This document shows positions 12,391-22,856 of a stretch of 64,000 bases of DNA, one piece after another. A program made the position numbers and the translations under genes. This DNA is from Gordonia malaquae NBRC 108250 (lineage in GTDB: Bacteria; Actinomycetota; Actinomycetes; Mycobacteriales; Mycobacteriaceae). The notes below the pieces were generated by a model, which saw only the letters and a program-made list of their open reading frames with translations, did no database searches and was not told where the DNA came from. Location: positions 1 to 64,000 of the forward strand of contig NZ_BAOP01000016.1 in NCBI RefSeq assembly GCF_000344135.1, read 5' to 3'. The first letter of the stretch is position 1, and each line of letters begins with the position of its first letter.

Positions 12391-13767
12391 TCAGCGGTCG
12401 GCGCGCAGGTGATCGACCACACGGGCCGCCGCGGCACGACCAGTGCCGATGCAGGCGGGCACTCCGACTCCTCGGTACCCAGACCCGGCAACCGCCACAC
12501 CACCCGGCAGTGACGCGACGGCGTCCGCCATCGCCGAGAGGTGACCCGGGCCGTAATGGGGCAGACCCCCCGGCCAGCGCTGCACAGTTGCGTCCACCAC
12601 GGTGGGCGCAGGCAGCCCGGCCGCACCGAACACCGTCTGCAGGTCTGCCGTCGCCCGTTCGACGAGGTCGGAGTCGCTTCCGGTCACCGGTTCGCCGAGC
12701 CGTCCGAACGACGCCCTCAGCACGGAGACGCCGCCCGGCTGCGGGGCCAGGTGAGGCCATTTGCGGCTGCTCAACGTGATGGCCTTGATCGACAGATCCG
12801 CATCGGACGCCACGAGCACACCGGAGTTCTCGGGCAACGGCGACCCGGCGTCGACGGCGAAGCCGACCACCGCCGAACCGGCCGCTCGGACTCCTGCGAA
12901 GGCCGCGGCAGAAACCGGTGCGACGTCAGCGAGGAGTTCTCCTGCGGTCCAGACAGGCGTGGCGACGACAACGGCGTTGTAGTCGCCGACTCCGTCGAGC
13001 CGGTAGCGTTCCCCGACGCGGACCACCCGCGGGACGGCGACATTCGTGGTCACGTCGACGCGCGCCGCGAGGATCAATGCGTCGACGAGCGTCCGGTAGC
13101 CGCCGCGAAGCGCACCGAACACCGGCCCGGTACCGGTGCCACGGGCGATGACTGCGGCGACCGCAGCCGTCAACGACGGGGCGCCGTTGTCCAGTTCTGC
13201 GGCGAGCGCCGGAATCGCTTCCCGGAGCCCGAGGTCTCGCGATCGGGCCGAGTAGACACCGCCGAGCATCGGATCGACACTCCGCGCGACAACCTGCTCA
13301 CCGAACCGCTCAGCCACCAGGTGACCGACACTCACGTCCGCGCCCGGAGTCCACGCGAACGGCCTGCTCGGCTCCGACTCGACGAACCCGACGTCGTGGC
13401 TATCGAGGAGTCCTCGTACGACGTCGGCGGACGCCGGTATGCCCATCAGTGCAGGCGACGGCAGTACGTGAAGTCGGTCGCCGGACCAGATCGCCGGGCG
13501 CATCGGCCCCGGCGAGACGACGTCATCGGCAAGACCGAGTTCGGCCACCAACTCGACGGCTTCGGGCCGGCGGACGATGAACGCCTCGGCTCCGACGTCG
13601 AGCGTGGCCGGCCCGAGCGGGCGAGTCGCGAGGAGTCCCCCCGGTTCCGACTCCGCGCAGAACACATCGATACGCGCGTCGTCGCCGAGGCGGCGGCGCA
13701 GGTCGTAGGCCGCAGTCAGTCCGGACACCCCGGCACCGACGACGGCCACTCGCACGTCCGTCGACAT
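12391..13767 (-). CDS. hemY: Coproporphyrinogen III oxidase (HemY/HemG-type flavoenzyme)
   Basis: A 458-aa FAD enzyme oxidising coproporphyrinogen III to coproporphyrin III (the actinobacterial HemY role). The N-terminal dinucleotide fold [16 protein letters not shown] and the C-terminal FAD motif [19 protein letters not shown] are both visible. It starts 5 bp after hemE stops and is 23 bp ahead of hemQ, so the three are one operon. Confidence 0.93.
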   Translation of the reverse strand: MSTDVRVAVVGAGVSGLTAAYDLRRRLGDDARIDVFCAESEPGGLLATRPLGPATLDVGAEAFIVRRPEAVELVAELGLADDVVSPGPMRPAIWSGDRLHVLPSPALMGIPASADVVRGLLDSHDVGFVESEPSRPFAWTPGADVSVGHLVAERFGEQVVARSVDPMLGGVYSARSRDLGLREAIPALAAELDNGAPSLTAAVAAVIARGTGTGPVFGALRGGYRTLVDALILAARVDVTTNVAVPRVVRVGERYRLDGVGDYNAVVVATPVWTAGELLADVAPVSAAAFAGVRAAGSAVVGFAVDAGSPLPENSGVLVASDADLSIKAITLSSRKWPHLAPQPGGVSVLRASFGRLGEPVTGSDSDLVERATADLQTVFGAAGLPAPTVVDATVQRWPGGLPHYGPGHLSAMADAVASLPGGVAVAGSGYRGVGVPACIGTGRAAAARVVDHLRADR

Positions 13768-13772
13768 CAGAT

Positions 13773-14834
13773 CTACAGGGTGTGGATGAGCTCGACGGCG
13801 TGTGTCACCGCGTCGGCCTCGGTGTTCGGCAGCACGCCGTGACCGAGATTCACGATGTGACCCGGTGTCCCGGCGGCGATGGCACGCTCGCCCTCGGCGA
13901 TGATCCTCACGAGCTCGCCGCGCACCACGTCGCGGCCCGCGAGGAGCGCCGTCGGATCGAGGTTGCCCTGGATCGCGACCGAGCGTCCAACGCGTTCGGC
14001 GGCGACGTCCAACGGGGTGCGCCAGTCGACACCGATCACGTCGGTGCCGATCCGGGTCATCGCACCGAGTAGTTCACCGGTGCCGACGCCGAAGTGGATG
14101 CGCGGGACGCCGTACTGTTCGATCTCGGCCATCACACGCATCGAATGCGGTGCGACGAACGCCTCGTACGCAGCCTCGGAGAGGGTGCCGGCCCAGGAGT
14201 CGAACAGTTGGACCGCATCGACGCCCGCGTTGATCTGGGCGCGCAAGAACGCGATCGTCAGATCCGTGAGACGGCCCATCAGCGCATGCCACAACTCGGG
14301 ATCGCCGAGCATCATCGCCTTGGTGTGCTCGTAGGTCCTGCTCGGGCCGCCCTCGATCAGGTACGACGCCAATGTGAACGGCGCACCGGCGAAACCGATG
14401 AGCGAGACCGTCGGCGGGAGTTCGTCGATCAGGAGTCCGATCGCGGCGGTGACAGCACCGACCGCTTCCGGTTCCAGTCGGGGCAGGCCGGCCACATCGG
14501 CGGCCGTGCGAATCGGCGAGGCGATCACCGGCCCGGTCCCCGGCACGATGTCCAAGTCGACACCGGCCGCCTTCAACGGGACGACGATGTCGGAGAACAG
14601 GATCGCCGCGTCGGTGTCGTGACGGCGAACCGGCTGCATGGTGATCTCGCAGACCAGTTCGGGGTCGAAGCACGATTCGAGCATTCCGCGGTCCACCCGG
14701 ATCGCCCGGTACTCCGGCAACGACCGTCCGGCCTGGCGCATGAACCACACCGGACGCCGTGACGGCGTACCGCCGGTCGCGGCCGCGATCAGCGGCATCT
14801 GAGTCGGGGATCGGCGGGCACGCAGGGAAGTCAT
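13773..14834 (-). CDS. hemE: Uroporphyrinogen decarboxylase HemE
   Basis: A 353-aa decarboxylase that turns uroporphyrinogen III into coproporphyrinogen III. The signature [17 protein letters not shown] is at residues about 28-44 and the substrate-binding [17 protein letters not shown] near 145. It is the first gene of the heme operon and is divergent from the DUF3000 gene across about 100 bp that must hold both promoters. Confidence 0.95.
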   Translation of the reverse strand: MTSLRARRSPTQMPLIAAATGGTPSRRPVWFMRQAGRSLPEYRAIRVDRGMLESCFDPELVCEITMQPVRRHDTDAAILFSDIVVPLKAAGVDLDIVPGTGPVIASPIRTAADVAGLPRLEPEAVGAVTAAIGLLIDELPPTVSLIGFAGAPFTLASYLIEGGPSRTYEHTKAMMLGDPELWHALMGRLTDLTIAFLRAQINAGVDAVQLFDSWAGTLSEAAYEAFVAPHSMRVMAEIEQYGVPRIHFGVGTGELLGAMTRIGTDVIGVDWRTPLDVAAERVGRSVAIQGNLDPTALLAGRDVVRGELVRIIAEGERAIAAGTPGHIVNLGHGVLPNTEADAVTHAVELIHTL

Positions 14835-14934
14835 GCCTTCACTGTGCCATCACCGGGCGGACAGAGCAGGTCACACCCCGCCTTTCCGGCGCGCCTCCGT
14901 GATCACGGGCGAGTCGCGGCCTACTGTGACGCCC

Positions 14935-15567
14935 GTGACCACTTCTGGAGCTCCGACGGAGCCTGCCGAGTTCCGCGACGCAGTGCAGTCGCTGCATGCC
15001 GCGAACGTGCGCCCGGAGATCGAAGTCGGATCCATCCGTCCCCCACAGCGTCTTGCACCGTACAGCTATGCGCTCGGCGTGGAAGTGCGCCAACCCGACG
15101 TCACCGACTCTGCGATGATCCCGGCCGATTCGGCGGGCAGCTCGTTCGGACGTCTTGTGCTCTTGTACGACCCGGACGGGCAGGAGGCGTGGAACGGGAC
15201 ATTCCGCCTCGTCGCATTCATCCAGGCCGAGGTCGAGGCGGCACTCGCAGCCGACCCTCTGCTCCCCCAGGTGACGTGGAGTTGGCTGTCGGAGGCGCTC
15301 GGCGTCAGTGACGGCGAGACCGAGTCGACTCCGGCCTTCGGAAGCGACGTCCCGCCGGTCCGTGCGCTCGGCGGCACCGTCACAGCGACCACGTCTGTCC
15401 GCTACGGCGACATCGCGGGGCCTCCGCAGTCGCACCAGCTCGAACTGCGCGCATCGTGGACCGCCACGGGTGTCGACCTGTCCGTCCACCTCGAAGCGTT
15501 CTGTGACGTGCTGGCGTCCGTTGCCGGTCTGCCACCGTCCGGCGTCTCGGCGCTCGGCTCGCTCTAG
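14935..15567 (+). CDS. DUF3000 protein (Rv2680-like)
   Basis: A 210-aa protein of the actinobacterial DUF3000 family, function unknown. The conserved core RPPQRLAPYSYALGVEV lies near residue 38 and a beta-rich middle FGRLVLLYDPDGQEAWNG near 78. No signal peptide or membrane segment is seen. GTG at 14935 fits the family start; GTG at 14926 is an alternative. It is joined to the next gene by a one-base stop/start overlap (TAG/GTG at 15565-15569), so the two products are probably made together. Confidence 0.85.
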   Translation: MTTSGAPTEPAEFRDAVQSLHAANVRPEIEVGSIRPPQRLAPYSYALGVEVRQPDVTDSAMIPADSAGSSFGRLVLLYDPDGQEAWNGTFRLVAFIQAEVEAALAADPLLPQVTWSWLSEALGVSDGETESTPAFGSDVPPVRALGGTVTATTSVRYGDIAGPPQSHQLELRASWTATGVDLSVHLEAFCDVLASVAGLPPSGVSALGSL

Positions 15568-16781
15568 TGAGCGCCAACGGGATCGAGCCGGACGAGTCGG
15601 TCACTCCGCTGACACGACCTCGTGACGGAGTGCCCGACGTTCTGACCACTCCCGAGGAGTTCTCCGCCGCCGCTGCCCGGCTCGCGGCAGGCACCGGGCC
15701 GATCGCCGTCGACACCGAGCGCGCCAGCGGCTTCCGCTACTCACAGCGCGCGTATCTGATCCAGTTGCGCCGAACCGGGTCCGGAAGCTTCCTCCTCGAC
15801 CCGATCGATCACCCCGACGCTCTCACCCCGGTGATCGATGTGCTGACCGGCCCGCAATGGATCCTGCACGCCGCCGACCAGGATCTCCCTTGTCTGCGTG
15901 AACTCGGTTTTGTGTGCGAGAGCGTCTTCGACACCGAACTCGCCGGTCGCCTTCTGAACGTCCCCAAGGTGAATCTCGCAGCGATGGTCGCGGGCTTCCT
16001 TCATCTGGGACTGGCGAAAGGTCACGGCGCAGCCGACTGGTCACAGCGGCCGCTCCCCGACGATTGGCTCAATTACGCCGCGCTCGACGTCGAAGTGCTC
16101 GTGGAACTCCGCGACGCGGTGTCGGCGGCACTGCGTGAGGCAGGCCGCGAGACGTGGGCCGCGCAGGAGTTCGCCGCCGTGCTCGCCCGCCCGGCACCCG
16201 AACCGAAGCCCGACCGGTGGCGTCGGACGTCGAATCTGAACACACTCAAGACAACTCGGGAGTACGCCGTCGTCCGTGAGTTGTGGACCGAACGCGAAGA
16301 GGTCGCGCGCCGCCGCGACGTCGCTCCCAGCCGAGTCCTACCCGACGCCGCGATCGTCAACGCCGCGAAGTCGGCGCCACGGAACACCGCCGAACTCACG
16401 TCACTCCCGGTGTTCTCCGGCCCTCGACAGCGACGCCAGGCCGACATCTGGATGCGGGCCGTACGCCGCGCCCAGGAAATGTCCGACAAGCAGCTCCCGT
16501 CCAAGCGGGCCCCGCAGACCGGCGTCCCGCCGATCAACCGCTGGGAGCCGAAACACCCGGTGGCCGCAGCCCGCGCGAAGGCCGTCCGGCCGGCTGTGAA
16601 GGAACTGTCGGAGTCGATCGGGATTCCGACCGAGAATCTGCTGTCGCCGAATGTGATCCGGGACCTGTGCTGGGAAGGAGTCCGTGCAGACAGCACCGTC
16701 GCGCAGCGGCTCGCCGAGCTCGGTGCACGCCCGTGGCAGATCGAGCTCACCGCCGAGTTGATCGCCGCCGCCCTGCCCTAG
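15567..16781 (+). CDS. RNase D-like 3'-5' exonuclease with HRDC domain
   Basis: A 404-aa DEDD-family exoribonuclease (Rv2681 counterpart), likely in tRNA/stable RNA 3' processing. The N-terminal exonuclease motifs are Exo I VDTERASGF near residue 46, Exo II around LHAADQDLPCL and Exo III NYAALDVEVLVEL near 170. An HRDC-like helical domain follows (about residues 215-300). The gene overlaps the DUF3000 stop codon by one base, indicating translational coupling. Confidence 0.88.
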   Translation: MSANGIEPDESVTPLTRPRDGVPDVLTTPEEFSAAAARLAAGTGPIAVDTERASGFRYSQRAYLIQLRRTGSGSFLLDPIDHPDALTPVIDVLTGPQWILHAADQDLPCLRELGFVCESVFDTELAGRLLNVPKVNLAAMVAGFLHLGLAKGHGAADWSQRPLPDDWLNYAALDVEVLVELRDAVSAALREAGRETWAAQEFAAVLARPAPEPKPDRWRRTSNLNTLKTTREYAVVRELWTEREEVARRRDVAPSRVLPDAAIVNAAKSAPRNTAELTSLPVFSGPRQRRQADIWMRAVRRAQEMSDKQLPSKRAPQTGVPPINRWEPKHPVAAARAKAVRPAVKELSESIGIPTENLLSPNVIRDLCWEGVRADSTVAQRLAELGARPWQIELTAELIAAALP

Positions 16782-16974
16782 TCTCAGACGAGCGGTGAGT
16801 TATCTGCGACTGGTCCTGCGCAAGCCGATTCGCGGGATACTTCGACGTCGGAGCACCAGTCGACTGCCGACCAATCAACGAACACAGGCCAGAATGTCTA
16901 TTTACACAGCCTTCTACCAGTTTTCCTAAATACGCTCAATTTGAACTTTCTGGAAACTTCGAAGGGAACCAACT

Positions 16975-17163
16975 GTGAGCGCTGACCGTTACCACGCTCT
17001 CGACAAGCAAACTAGGCTGTCGGAGCTTGCGTATACGCAGGAGATCGACCGGATTCAGAATCGTTTCGGCGGGGGCACCGTGGACCACTGGTGGGACCGC
17101 TGGCAACAAGACACCACAGCACGCGACGACTACCCCACTTACTTCGCACGAAATTACACATAG
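16975..17163 (+). CDS. Small orphan protein, 62 aa
   Basis: I do not recognise this protein. It is charged and aromatic (ending PTYFARNYT, with WWDRWQQD in the middle), with no membrane segment or signal peptide. The GTG start has a fair Shine-Dalgarno AAGGG at 16962-16966, eight bases upstream. The surrounding stretch (about 16850-17300) is visibly more AT-rich than its neighbours and falls where M. tuberculosis has nothing comparable between Rv2681 and dxs, so it may be a recent acquisition. A strong hairpin at 17363-17396 could end its transcript. Confidence 0.45.
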   Translation: MSADRYHALDKQTRLSELAYTQEIDRIQNRFGGGTVDHWWDRWQQDTTARDDYPTYFARNYT

Positions 17164-17536
17164 TTCAAGGTCTCACCCAGAAGCGGCCAAATGCTCGCTA
17201 TCTCGGTGTAGGTCCCGCACCGGCGCTAACGAGGGATCTGATGTCTTCGGTGAGCATGCCAGACCAACAACGGACGATTCTGTGTCGGGGCGCTGCAACG
17301 ATCCCGACTCCGGAAGCGACGCTTTCCTCATTTTGTCCGGTCGACCAGATCAAGACTCGGACTGGGTTGGGGTGGTGTGCGGGCCACCCCAACTCACAAG
17401 AACAGGAAGCATGCGCCCCAATTGGCGGCCCGGTCGCAAAAGGAGCCTAAAAGCGCTGATCATCGTTGGCTGCGATAGCAGGTACTACTAGGGCGAAACA
17501 CAGCAAACGCGGTCAGCTGGCCGACTCTCCTGAGCC
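17164..17536. other. Gene-free stretch between the orphan ORF and dxs
   Basis: This 373-bp stretch has only weak overlapping ORFs without ribosome binding sites. It contains a strong hairpin (listed separately). I see no tRNA, transposase relic or other RNA gene in it. Confidence 0.5.
17363..17396. terminator. Hairpin downstream of the orphan ORF and 3' of dxs
   Basis: GTTGGGGTGG (17366-17375) is exactly inverted at 17384-17393 with an eight-base loop; three more pairs, one a G-U, extend the base. It lies between convergent transcripts and has no clear T-run. Confidence 0.5.
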
Positions 17537-19420
17537 TCAGGACAGCTGTGCGCCGGTGAGCGCCTTCGCGATCGACTCGACGAGGTCGGCTGCGGTCAGG
17601 CCGATGTCGGCGAGGATCTGTTCCCGCGTGGAGTGCAGGATGAACTCCTGCGGGACTCCACGCTGGATCACCGGTGTGCCGACACCGGCCTCTGCCACCG
17701 CACGGGTGACTGCAGAACCGACCCCGCCCTGAACGCCGCTGTCCTCCAACGTCACCACCAGTCGGTGACTCCGCGCCAGATCGGTGATCGACGCGGGCAC
17801 CGGAAGAACCCATCGCGGGTCGACGACCGTCGCGGTCACACCGTGTTCAGTCAGTCCGGCGGCTGTGTCGAGCGCCAGCTGCGCGAACGCTCCGACTCCG
17901 ACGATCAGCACGTCGGCACCGCCGTCACGGTCGCCGGCGAGGACGTCGACACCGTCGTCGAGACGTGCGAGGGCGGGAATGTCGGCGGGGACGGCGCCCT
18001 TCGAGTAGCGGACCGCCGTCGGACCGTCAGCCGTGTCGAGAGCCTCCGAGAGCTCCTCGCGGACCCTGATCGCGTCGCGGGGCGCGGCCACCTTGAGGCC
18101 TGGGACCAACGACATCAGCGACAGATCCCACATGCCGTGGTGACTCGGACCGTCCGGACCGGTGATGCCCGCGCGGTCGAGCACCAGAGTCATGGGGAGC
18201 TTGAGCAGCGCGACATCCATCAACAACTGATCGAAGGCTCGGTTGAGGAAGGTGGCGTAGATCGCCAACACCGGATGCATGCCGCCCAGGGCCAGGCCTG
18301 CGGCCGACGCCATGCCGTGCTGCTCGGCGATGCCGACGTCGAACATGCGCTCGGGAAACTTCTCGCCGAAGGCCGCGAGACCGGTGGGCCCGGGCATCGC
18401 GGCCGTGATCGCGACGATCTCGGGGCGACGCGCGCCCTCCTTCACGAGCGCCGACGAGAACACCGAAGTCCAGTCCTGCGGCGGCACCGACGTGGCTTTG
18501 CCGGTCGCGGGGTCCATCTTGGCGGTCGCGTGCATCTGCTCGGCCTCGTCGTTCTCGGCGGGCGCGTAGCCGTTCCCCTTGCGGGTCACGGCATGCACGA
18601 TCACCGGTCCGCCGAACGCCTTCGCACGACGCAGCGCGCCCTCCATCTCCTGGAGGTCGTGACCGTCGACGGGGCCGACGTACTTGAGGCCGAGGTCGGC
18701 GAACATGGCCTGAGGCGACACGAGGTCTTTGACGCCGCTCTTCATCCCGTGCAGGACCGCGTAGGTCGCGTCCCCGACCACGGGAAGACCGCGAAGCGCA
18801 CGGCGGCCGCCGGTGAGAAAGCGTTCGTAGCCCGGCTGCAGGCGCAGTGCGGACAGGTTCTTGGCGAGGCCGCCGATCGTCGGGGCGTACGAGCGTCCGT
18901 TGTCGTTGACGACGATCACGACGGGACGGTGGCCGTCGGCGATGTTGTTGAGCGCCTCCCAGCACATGCCGCCGGTGAGGGCCCCGTCGCCGACGACGGC
19001 GACGACAGTCCGGTCCTGGTCGGTGAGCTCAAACGCCTTCGACAGCCCGTCCGCGTTCGACAGTGCGGCAGAGGCGTGTGACGACTCGATCCAGTCGTGC
19101 GGGCTCTCGGCACGGTCCTGGTACCCGGTCAGACCGTCACGCTGGCGAAGGGTGTCGAACTTCCCCTTGCGGCCGGTCACGATCTTGTGGACGTAACACT
19201 GGTGGCCGGTGTCGAACAGGATCGGATCTGTCGGCGACTCGAACACACGGTGGATCGCGAGCGTCAATTCGACGACGCCGAGATTGGGTCCCAGGTGACC
19301 GCCCGTCGCGGCGACCTTCTCGATGAGGAACGCACGGATCTCCGTCGCCAGCTTCTCGAGGTCGGCAGGCGACAGCGCCCGCACGTCCGCAGGCGAATCG
19401 ACTCGATCCAGCACACCCAT
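17537..19420 (-). CDS. dxs: 1-deoxy-D-xylulose-5-phosphate synthase Dxs
   Basis: A 627-aa thiamine-diphosphate enzyme joining pyruvate and glyceraldehyde-3-phosphate, the first step of the MEP isoprenoid pathway (needed here for decaprenyl phosphate and menaquinone). The [13 protein letters not shown] stretch, the ThDP motif starting [16 protein letters not shown] and the transketolase-type GIAEQH are all present. The start at 19420 ([10 protein letters not shown]) has GAGGAG seven bases upstream and matches known Dxs N-termini; the longer frame to 19444 is less likely. Positional counterpart of Rv2682c. Confidence 0.95.
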   Translation of the reverse strand: MGVLDRVDSPADVRALSPADLEKLATEIRAFLIEKVAATGGHLGPNLGVVELTLAIHRVFESPTDPILFDTGHQCYVHKIVTGRKGKFDTLRQRDGLTGYQDRAESPHDWIESSHASAALSNADGLSKAFELTDQDRTVVAVVGDGALTGGMCWEALNNIADGHRPVVIVVNDNGRSYAPTIGGLAKNLSALRLQPGYERFLTGGRRALRGLPVVGDATYAVLHGMKSGVKDLVSPQAMFADLGLKYVGPVDGHDLQEMEGALRRAKAFGGPVIVHAVTRKGNGYAPAENDEAEQMHATAKMDPATGKATSVPPQDWTSVFSSALVKEGARRPEIVAITAAMPGPTGLAAFGEKFPERMFDVGIAEQHGMASAAGLALGGMHPVLAIYATFLNRAFDQLLMDVALLKLPMTLVLDRAGITGPDGPSHHGMWDLSLMSLVPGLKVAAPRDAIRVREELSEALDTADGPTAVRYSKGAVPADIPALARLDDGVDVLAGDRDGGADVLIVGVGAFAQLALDTAAGLTEHGVTATVVDPRWVLPVPASITDLARSHRLVVTLEDSGVQGGVGSAVTRAVAEAGVGTPVIQRGVPQEFILHSTREQILADIGLTAADLVESIAKALTGAQLS

Positions 19421-19495
19421 CGAGCGTCTCCTCACCTTCGTCATGCACTGTCCGCGGTCACGGACGGTGCGTTCGAACCAGTCTACGGAACGCCG

Positions 19496-20761
19496 TCAGC
19501 GCGTGAGAACGGCGATGCCCTCCACATGGTGCGTCATCGGGAACGCGTCGAACGCACGCCATTCGCGCACGCTGTATCCGTGTGTGGCGAACCTTCCGAG
19601 ATCGCGGGCGAACGCCGCCGCATCGCATCCGACGTGCACCACGACGCCGGGTTCGGCGGCGACGACGGCGTCGACGACGTCCGCACCGGCGCCTGACCGG
19701 GGCGGATCGGAGATCACCAGGTCTGGTGCACGCAAGCTCGAGACCACGTCGGCGACCGCACCGCGATGGATCTCGACGGGATCGGTCGCCAGCGTTCGTT
19801 CGGCGGCCGCGAGCGCGCCCGGATCGGTGTCGACCAGGTCGACGCCGCGCACGCTGAAGTCGGACGCTCCGTCGAGCAGTGACGCACTGAACACTCCGAC
19901 ACCGCCGTAGAGGTCCCACACGTGAACGTCCCCGGACAGCCCGATTCCCTTGACCAGTTCCAACGCGGCACGGGTGTACGCGGCGGGCGCGTTGTGATGC
20001 GCCTGCCAGAAGCCGGTGACCGGAACAGTCCACGAGCGCTCACCGATGGTCTGCACCGCATGCGTGTCGCCCTGAACAGTACGGACGGACCGCGGTGCGC
20101 TGTGCGCCGAACGACTCCGCTGGGCACGACCACGCCGGTCCCCGCCTCGCCCGCTCCGGCCGCGTCGGTCGGCGGGCGCGGACAGCTCGGCGATGTGACG
20201 GACACCGTCGCTGTCGGACGCGAGGACCAGTTCGGTGCCGACCGCGCCGCCCAATCCGTCGAGACCGTCCAGAAGGCCGGCGACCGGTCCCGCGCACGGC
20301 GTCGTCACCAGATCGGACGATCGCCGACCACGAAGGCCGACAACACCGTCCGCCCCGACTGCCAGCCGCGTGCGGACCCGCCAGCCCGTCGGAACGTCGC
20401 CGAGCGGCTCAACAGTCGGTGGCTCTGTCGCATCGATTCCGAATCCGCCGATCCGGCGCAGCACGTCGCCCAGCGCGTCTGCGCCGAGTTCCCGCGCGTA
20501 CGTGGGGTCGACGAACGACAGGTCACAGCAGCCGGCTCCGGCCGCGGCGGCCGGGCATAGCGGCGCCACGCGGTGCGGACTCGCATCGAGGACGTCCACA
20601 ACCGAAGCCTTGGCGTACGAGGCGCGCGAATCGTCGGTGACGTTTACCCGTACCCGCTCCCCCGGCAGCGCACCGGCCACGAACACCACGCGGCCGTTGT
20701 GGCGCGCGATTCCGGAGCCGCCGTTCGCGTAGCCGGTGACGTCCAGTTCAAGCTCGGTCAC
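19496..20761 (-). CDS. TrmA/RlmD-family RNA (uracil-5-)methyltransferase
   Basis: A 421-aa SAM-dependent tRNA/rRNA uracil-C5 methyltransferase (Rv2689c-like). An N-terminal TRAM RNA-binding domain (about residues 1-60), an iron-sulfur cysteine cluster (CPAAAAGAGCC near 80), the AdoMet motif WDLYGGVGVFSASLL and the motif SDPPRSGAG are visible; the catalytic cysteine is in VVHVGCDAAAFARD. The GTG start overlaps the stop of the upstream permease gene (GTGA), so the two are co-translated. The exact modified base in tRNA or rRNA cannot be told. Confidence 0.88.
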   Translation of the reverse strand: MTELELDVTGYANGGSGIARHNGRVVFVAGALPGERVRVNVTDDSRASYAKASVVDVLDASPHRVAPLCPAAAAGAGCCDLSFVDPTYARELGADALGDVLRRIGGFGIDATEPPTVEPLGDVPTGWRVRTRLAVGADGVVGLRGRRSSDLVTTPCAGPVAGLLDGLDGLGGAVGTELVLASDSDGVRHIAELSAPADRRGRSGRGGDRRGRAQRSRSAHSAPRSVRTVQGDTHAVQTIGERSWTVPVTGFWQAHHNAPAAYTRAALELVKGIGLSGDVHVWDLYGGVGVFSASLLDGASDFSVRGVDLVDTDPGALAAAERTLATDPVEIHRGAVADVVSSLRAPDLVISDPPRSGAGADVVDAVVAAEPGVVVHVGCDAAAFARDLGRFATHGYSVREWRAFDAFPMTHHVEGIAVLTR

Positions 20762-22779
20762 CGAGTCTTCTCCTCCGAGGTGAAGCCGCGACGCACGTCG
20801 CCCGGCGCGATGTAGCGGGTCTGCATGCGTTTGCCGCGCTCCTCCGAGGACGACAGCTGCCACGGGACCGACGTCACCATGACACCCGGCTCGAACAGCA
20901 GGCGAGTCTTGATGCGCAGCGCGGACTGGTTGTGCAGGATCTGCTCCCACCAGTGGCCGACGACGTACTCGGGGATGAACACGGTGATGACGTCGCGCGG
21001 AGACTCTCGGCGGATGCGTCGGACGTAGCTGATGATCGGCCGCGTCACCTCGCGGTACGGCGACGCGACCACCTTGAGCGGAATCGTGACGTCGCTGTCC
21101 TCCCACTCCGATACGAGTTTGCGGGTCTCGCGGTCGTCGACGTTCACGGTCAACGCCTCGAGGACGTCGGGGCGCGTCGCACGGGCGTAGCGAAGTGCAC
21201 GCCGCGTCGGCAGGTGCAGCGTCGAGACGAGCACGATCGAGTGCGTTCGGCTCGGCAGCACTTCGTCGTCGCCTTCGACGGCCTCGTCGAGCTCACGCTG
21301 CACCGACGAGTAGTGGCGGTGGATGAGTTTCATCACGATGAACAGCAGGACCATCGCGAGAATCGCCATCCAGGCGCCCGCGGTGAACTTGGTGATCAGC
21401 ACGACCACGAGCACGGTTCCGGTCATGAGCATGCCGATCGCGTTGATGATCCTGGACCGGATCATGCGACGACGGGCGTCGGGGTCGGTCTCGGTCTTCA
21501 GGTGCCGTGTCCAGTGCCGGACCATGCCCGTCTGGCTGAGCGTGAACGACACGAAGACACCGACGATGTAGAGCTGAATCAACGACGTCACTTCGGCGCC
21601 GAAAGCCACGACGAACCCGACCGCGGCGATGGCGAGGAACACGATGCCGTTCGAGAACGCGAGTCGGTCGCCGCGAGTGTGCAGTTGACGGGGCAGGAAC
21701 CGGTCCTGAGCCAGCACCGAACCGAGGACCGGGAAGCCGTTGAAGGCGGTGTTCGCGGCCAGCATCAAGATGAGTGCGGTGACGACGGCGATCGCGTAGA
21801 AGCCGGGCGGGAAGCCCGAGAACACCGCTTCGGCGATCTGCGCGATGATCGACTTCTGCTGATATCCCTCCGGGACCCCGGCCAGGTCTTTGACCGGGTC
21901 GAGCACGTACTTCGCACCGATCTCCTGGGCGAGCATGACGATGCCGAGCAACAACAGGATCGAGAAGGCTCCGAGCATCAGGAGCGTGGTGGCGGCATTG
22001 CGCGACTTCGGCTTCTGGAATGCGGGAACACCATTGCTGATGGCCTCCACACCGGTCAGCGCGGCACAGCCGGATGAGAAGGCTCGGGCGACGAGGAACA
22101 CCATCGCCAGCCCCATCAAGTGATCTTGTTCCGGCACGATGTCGTATTTGCTGGTCTCGGCGTTGACGGTGTCGCCCAGCACGAAGATCCTGACGAATCC
22201 CCAGATGAGCATCGCGGCGACACCGAAGATGAACGCGTACGTCGGGATCGCCAGAACAGCGCCCGACTCCTTGATGCCGCGCAGGTTCACAGCGGCGATC
22301 AGTGCGATCGCCATGACACAGAACAGAACCTTGTGTTCGTGGACGAACGGGATCGCCGAGCCGATGTTCTCCGCCGCCGAGGTGATCGAGACGGCGACGG
22401 TCAGGACGTAGTCGACGAGCAATGCCGCAGCAACCGTCAGGCCCGCGTTCGGTCCCAGATTGACTGTCGCGACCTCGTAGTCGCCGCCGCCGGACGGGTA
22501 CGCGTGCACATTCTGGCGGTAGCTGGCCACCACGACGACCATGACCACCGCGACCGCGACGCCCACCCAGGGGGCGAGTGCGATTGCGCTCAGACCTGCG
22601 ACGGAGAGGACCAGGAAGATCTCCTGCGGCGCGTACGCGACCGACGACATGGCGTCGGACGCGAACACCGGAAGTGCGATTCGCTTGGGCAGCAGAGTGT
22701 GCCCCAGGCGGTCGCTCCGAAACGGGCGACCCAGGAGCAGGCGCTTGGCGCCGACAGACACCTTCGACATCGTGGACAC
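20758..22779 (-). CDS. APC-superfamily permease with C-terminal cytosolic domain
   Basis: A 673-aa membrane transporter of the amino acid-polyamine-organocation superfamily. About twelve transmembrane segments occupy residues 30-490, including the conserved unwound helix region GGGDYEVATVNLG near 98. The last 170 residues form a soluble domain. The substrate is unknown. It matches Rv2690c in position: divergent from the TrkA pair, which raises the possibility of a linked ion or amino acid homeostasis role (inference). GTG at 22779 or ATG at 22770 may start it. Confidence 0.85.
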   Translation of the reverse strand: MSTMSKVSVGAKRLLLGRPFRSDRLGHTLLPKRIALPVFASDAMSSVAYAPQEIFLVLSVAGLSAIALAPWVGVAVAVVMVVVVASYRQNVHAYPSGGGDYEVATVNLGPNAGLTVAAALLVDYVLTVAVSITSAAENIGSAIPFVHEHKVLFCVMAIALIAAVNLRGIKESGAVLAIPTYAFIFGVAAMLIWGFVRIFVLGDTVNAETSKYDIVPEQDHLMGLAMVFLVARAFSSGCAALTGVEAISNGVPAFQKPKSRNAATTLLMLGAFSILLLLGIVMLAQEIGAKYVLDPVKDLAGVPEGYQQKSIIAQIAEAVFSGFPPGFYAIAVVTALILMLAANTAFNGFPVLGSVLAQDRFLPRQLHTRGDRLAFSNGIVFLAIAAVGFVVAFGAEVTSLIQLYIVGVFVSFTLSQTGMVRHWTRHLKTETDPDARRRMIRSRIINAIGMLMTGTVLVVVLITKFTAGAWMAILAMVLLFIVMKLIHRHYSSVQRELDEAVEGDDEVLPSRTHSIVLVSTLHLPTRRALRYARATRPDVLEALTVNVDDRETRKLVSEWEDSDVTIPLKVVASPYREVTRPIISYVRRIRRESPRDVITVFIPEYVVGHWWEQILHNQSALRIKTRLLFEPGVMVTSVPWQLSSSEERGKRMQTRYIAPGDVRRGFTSEEKTR

Positions 22780-22856
22780 TCAGCAACACTAAGCCGTCCC
22801 CTCCGCGCGTACCACCGGGGTGCGAATTCGCGCTGCGAGAAGTAACGTCTCCCATC

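Noticed and set aside
17091..17491. Two overlapping frames of 119 and 154 aa after the orphan ORF
   Set aside because: No ribosome binding site, no family resemblance, and they run through a strong hairpin.
19496..21106. Longer 536-aa version of the RNA methyltransferase
   Set aside because: The extra N-terminal 115 residues are antisense-like, Arg-rich and lie inside the permease gene; GTG 20761 with the GTGA overlap gives a normal TRAM start.
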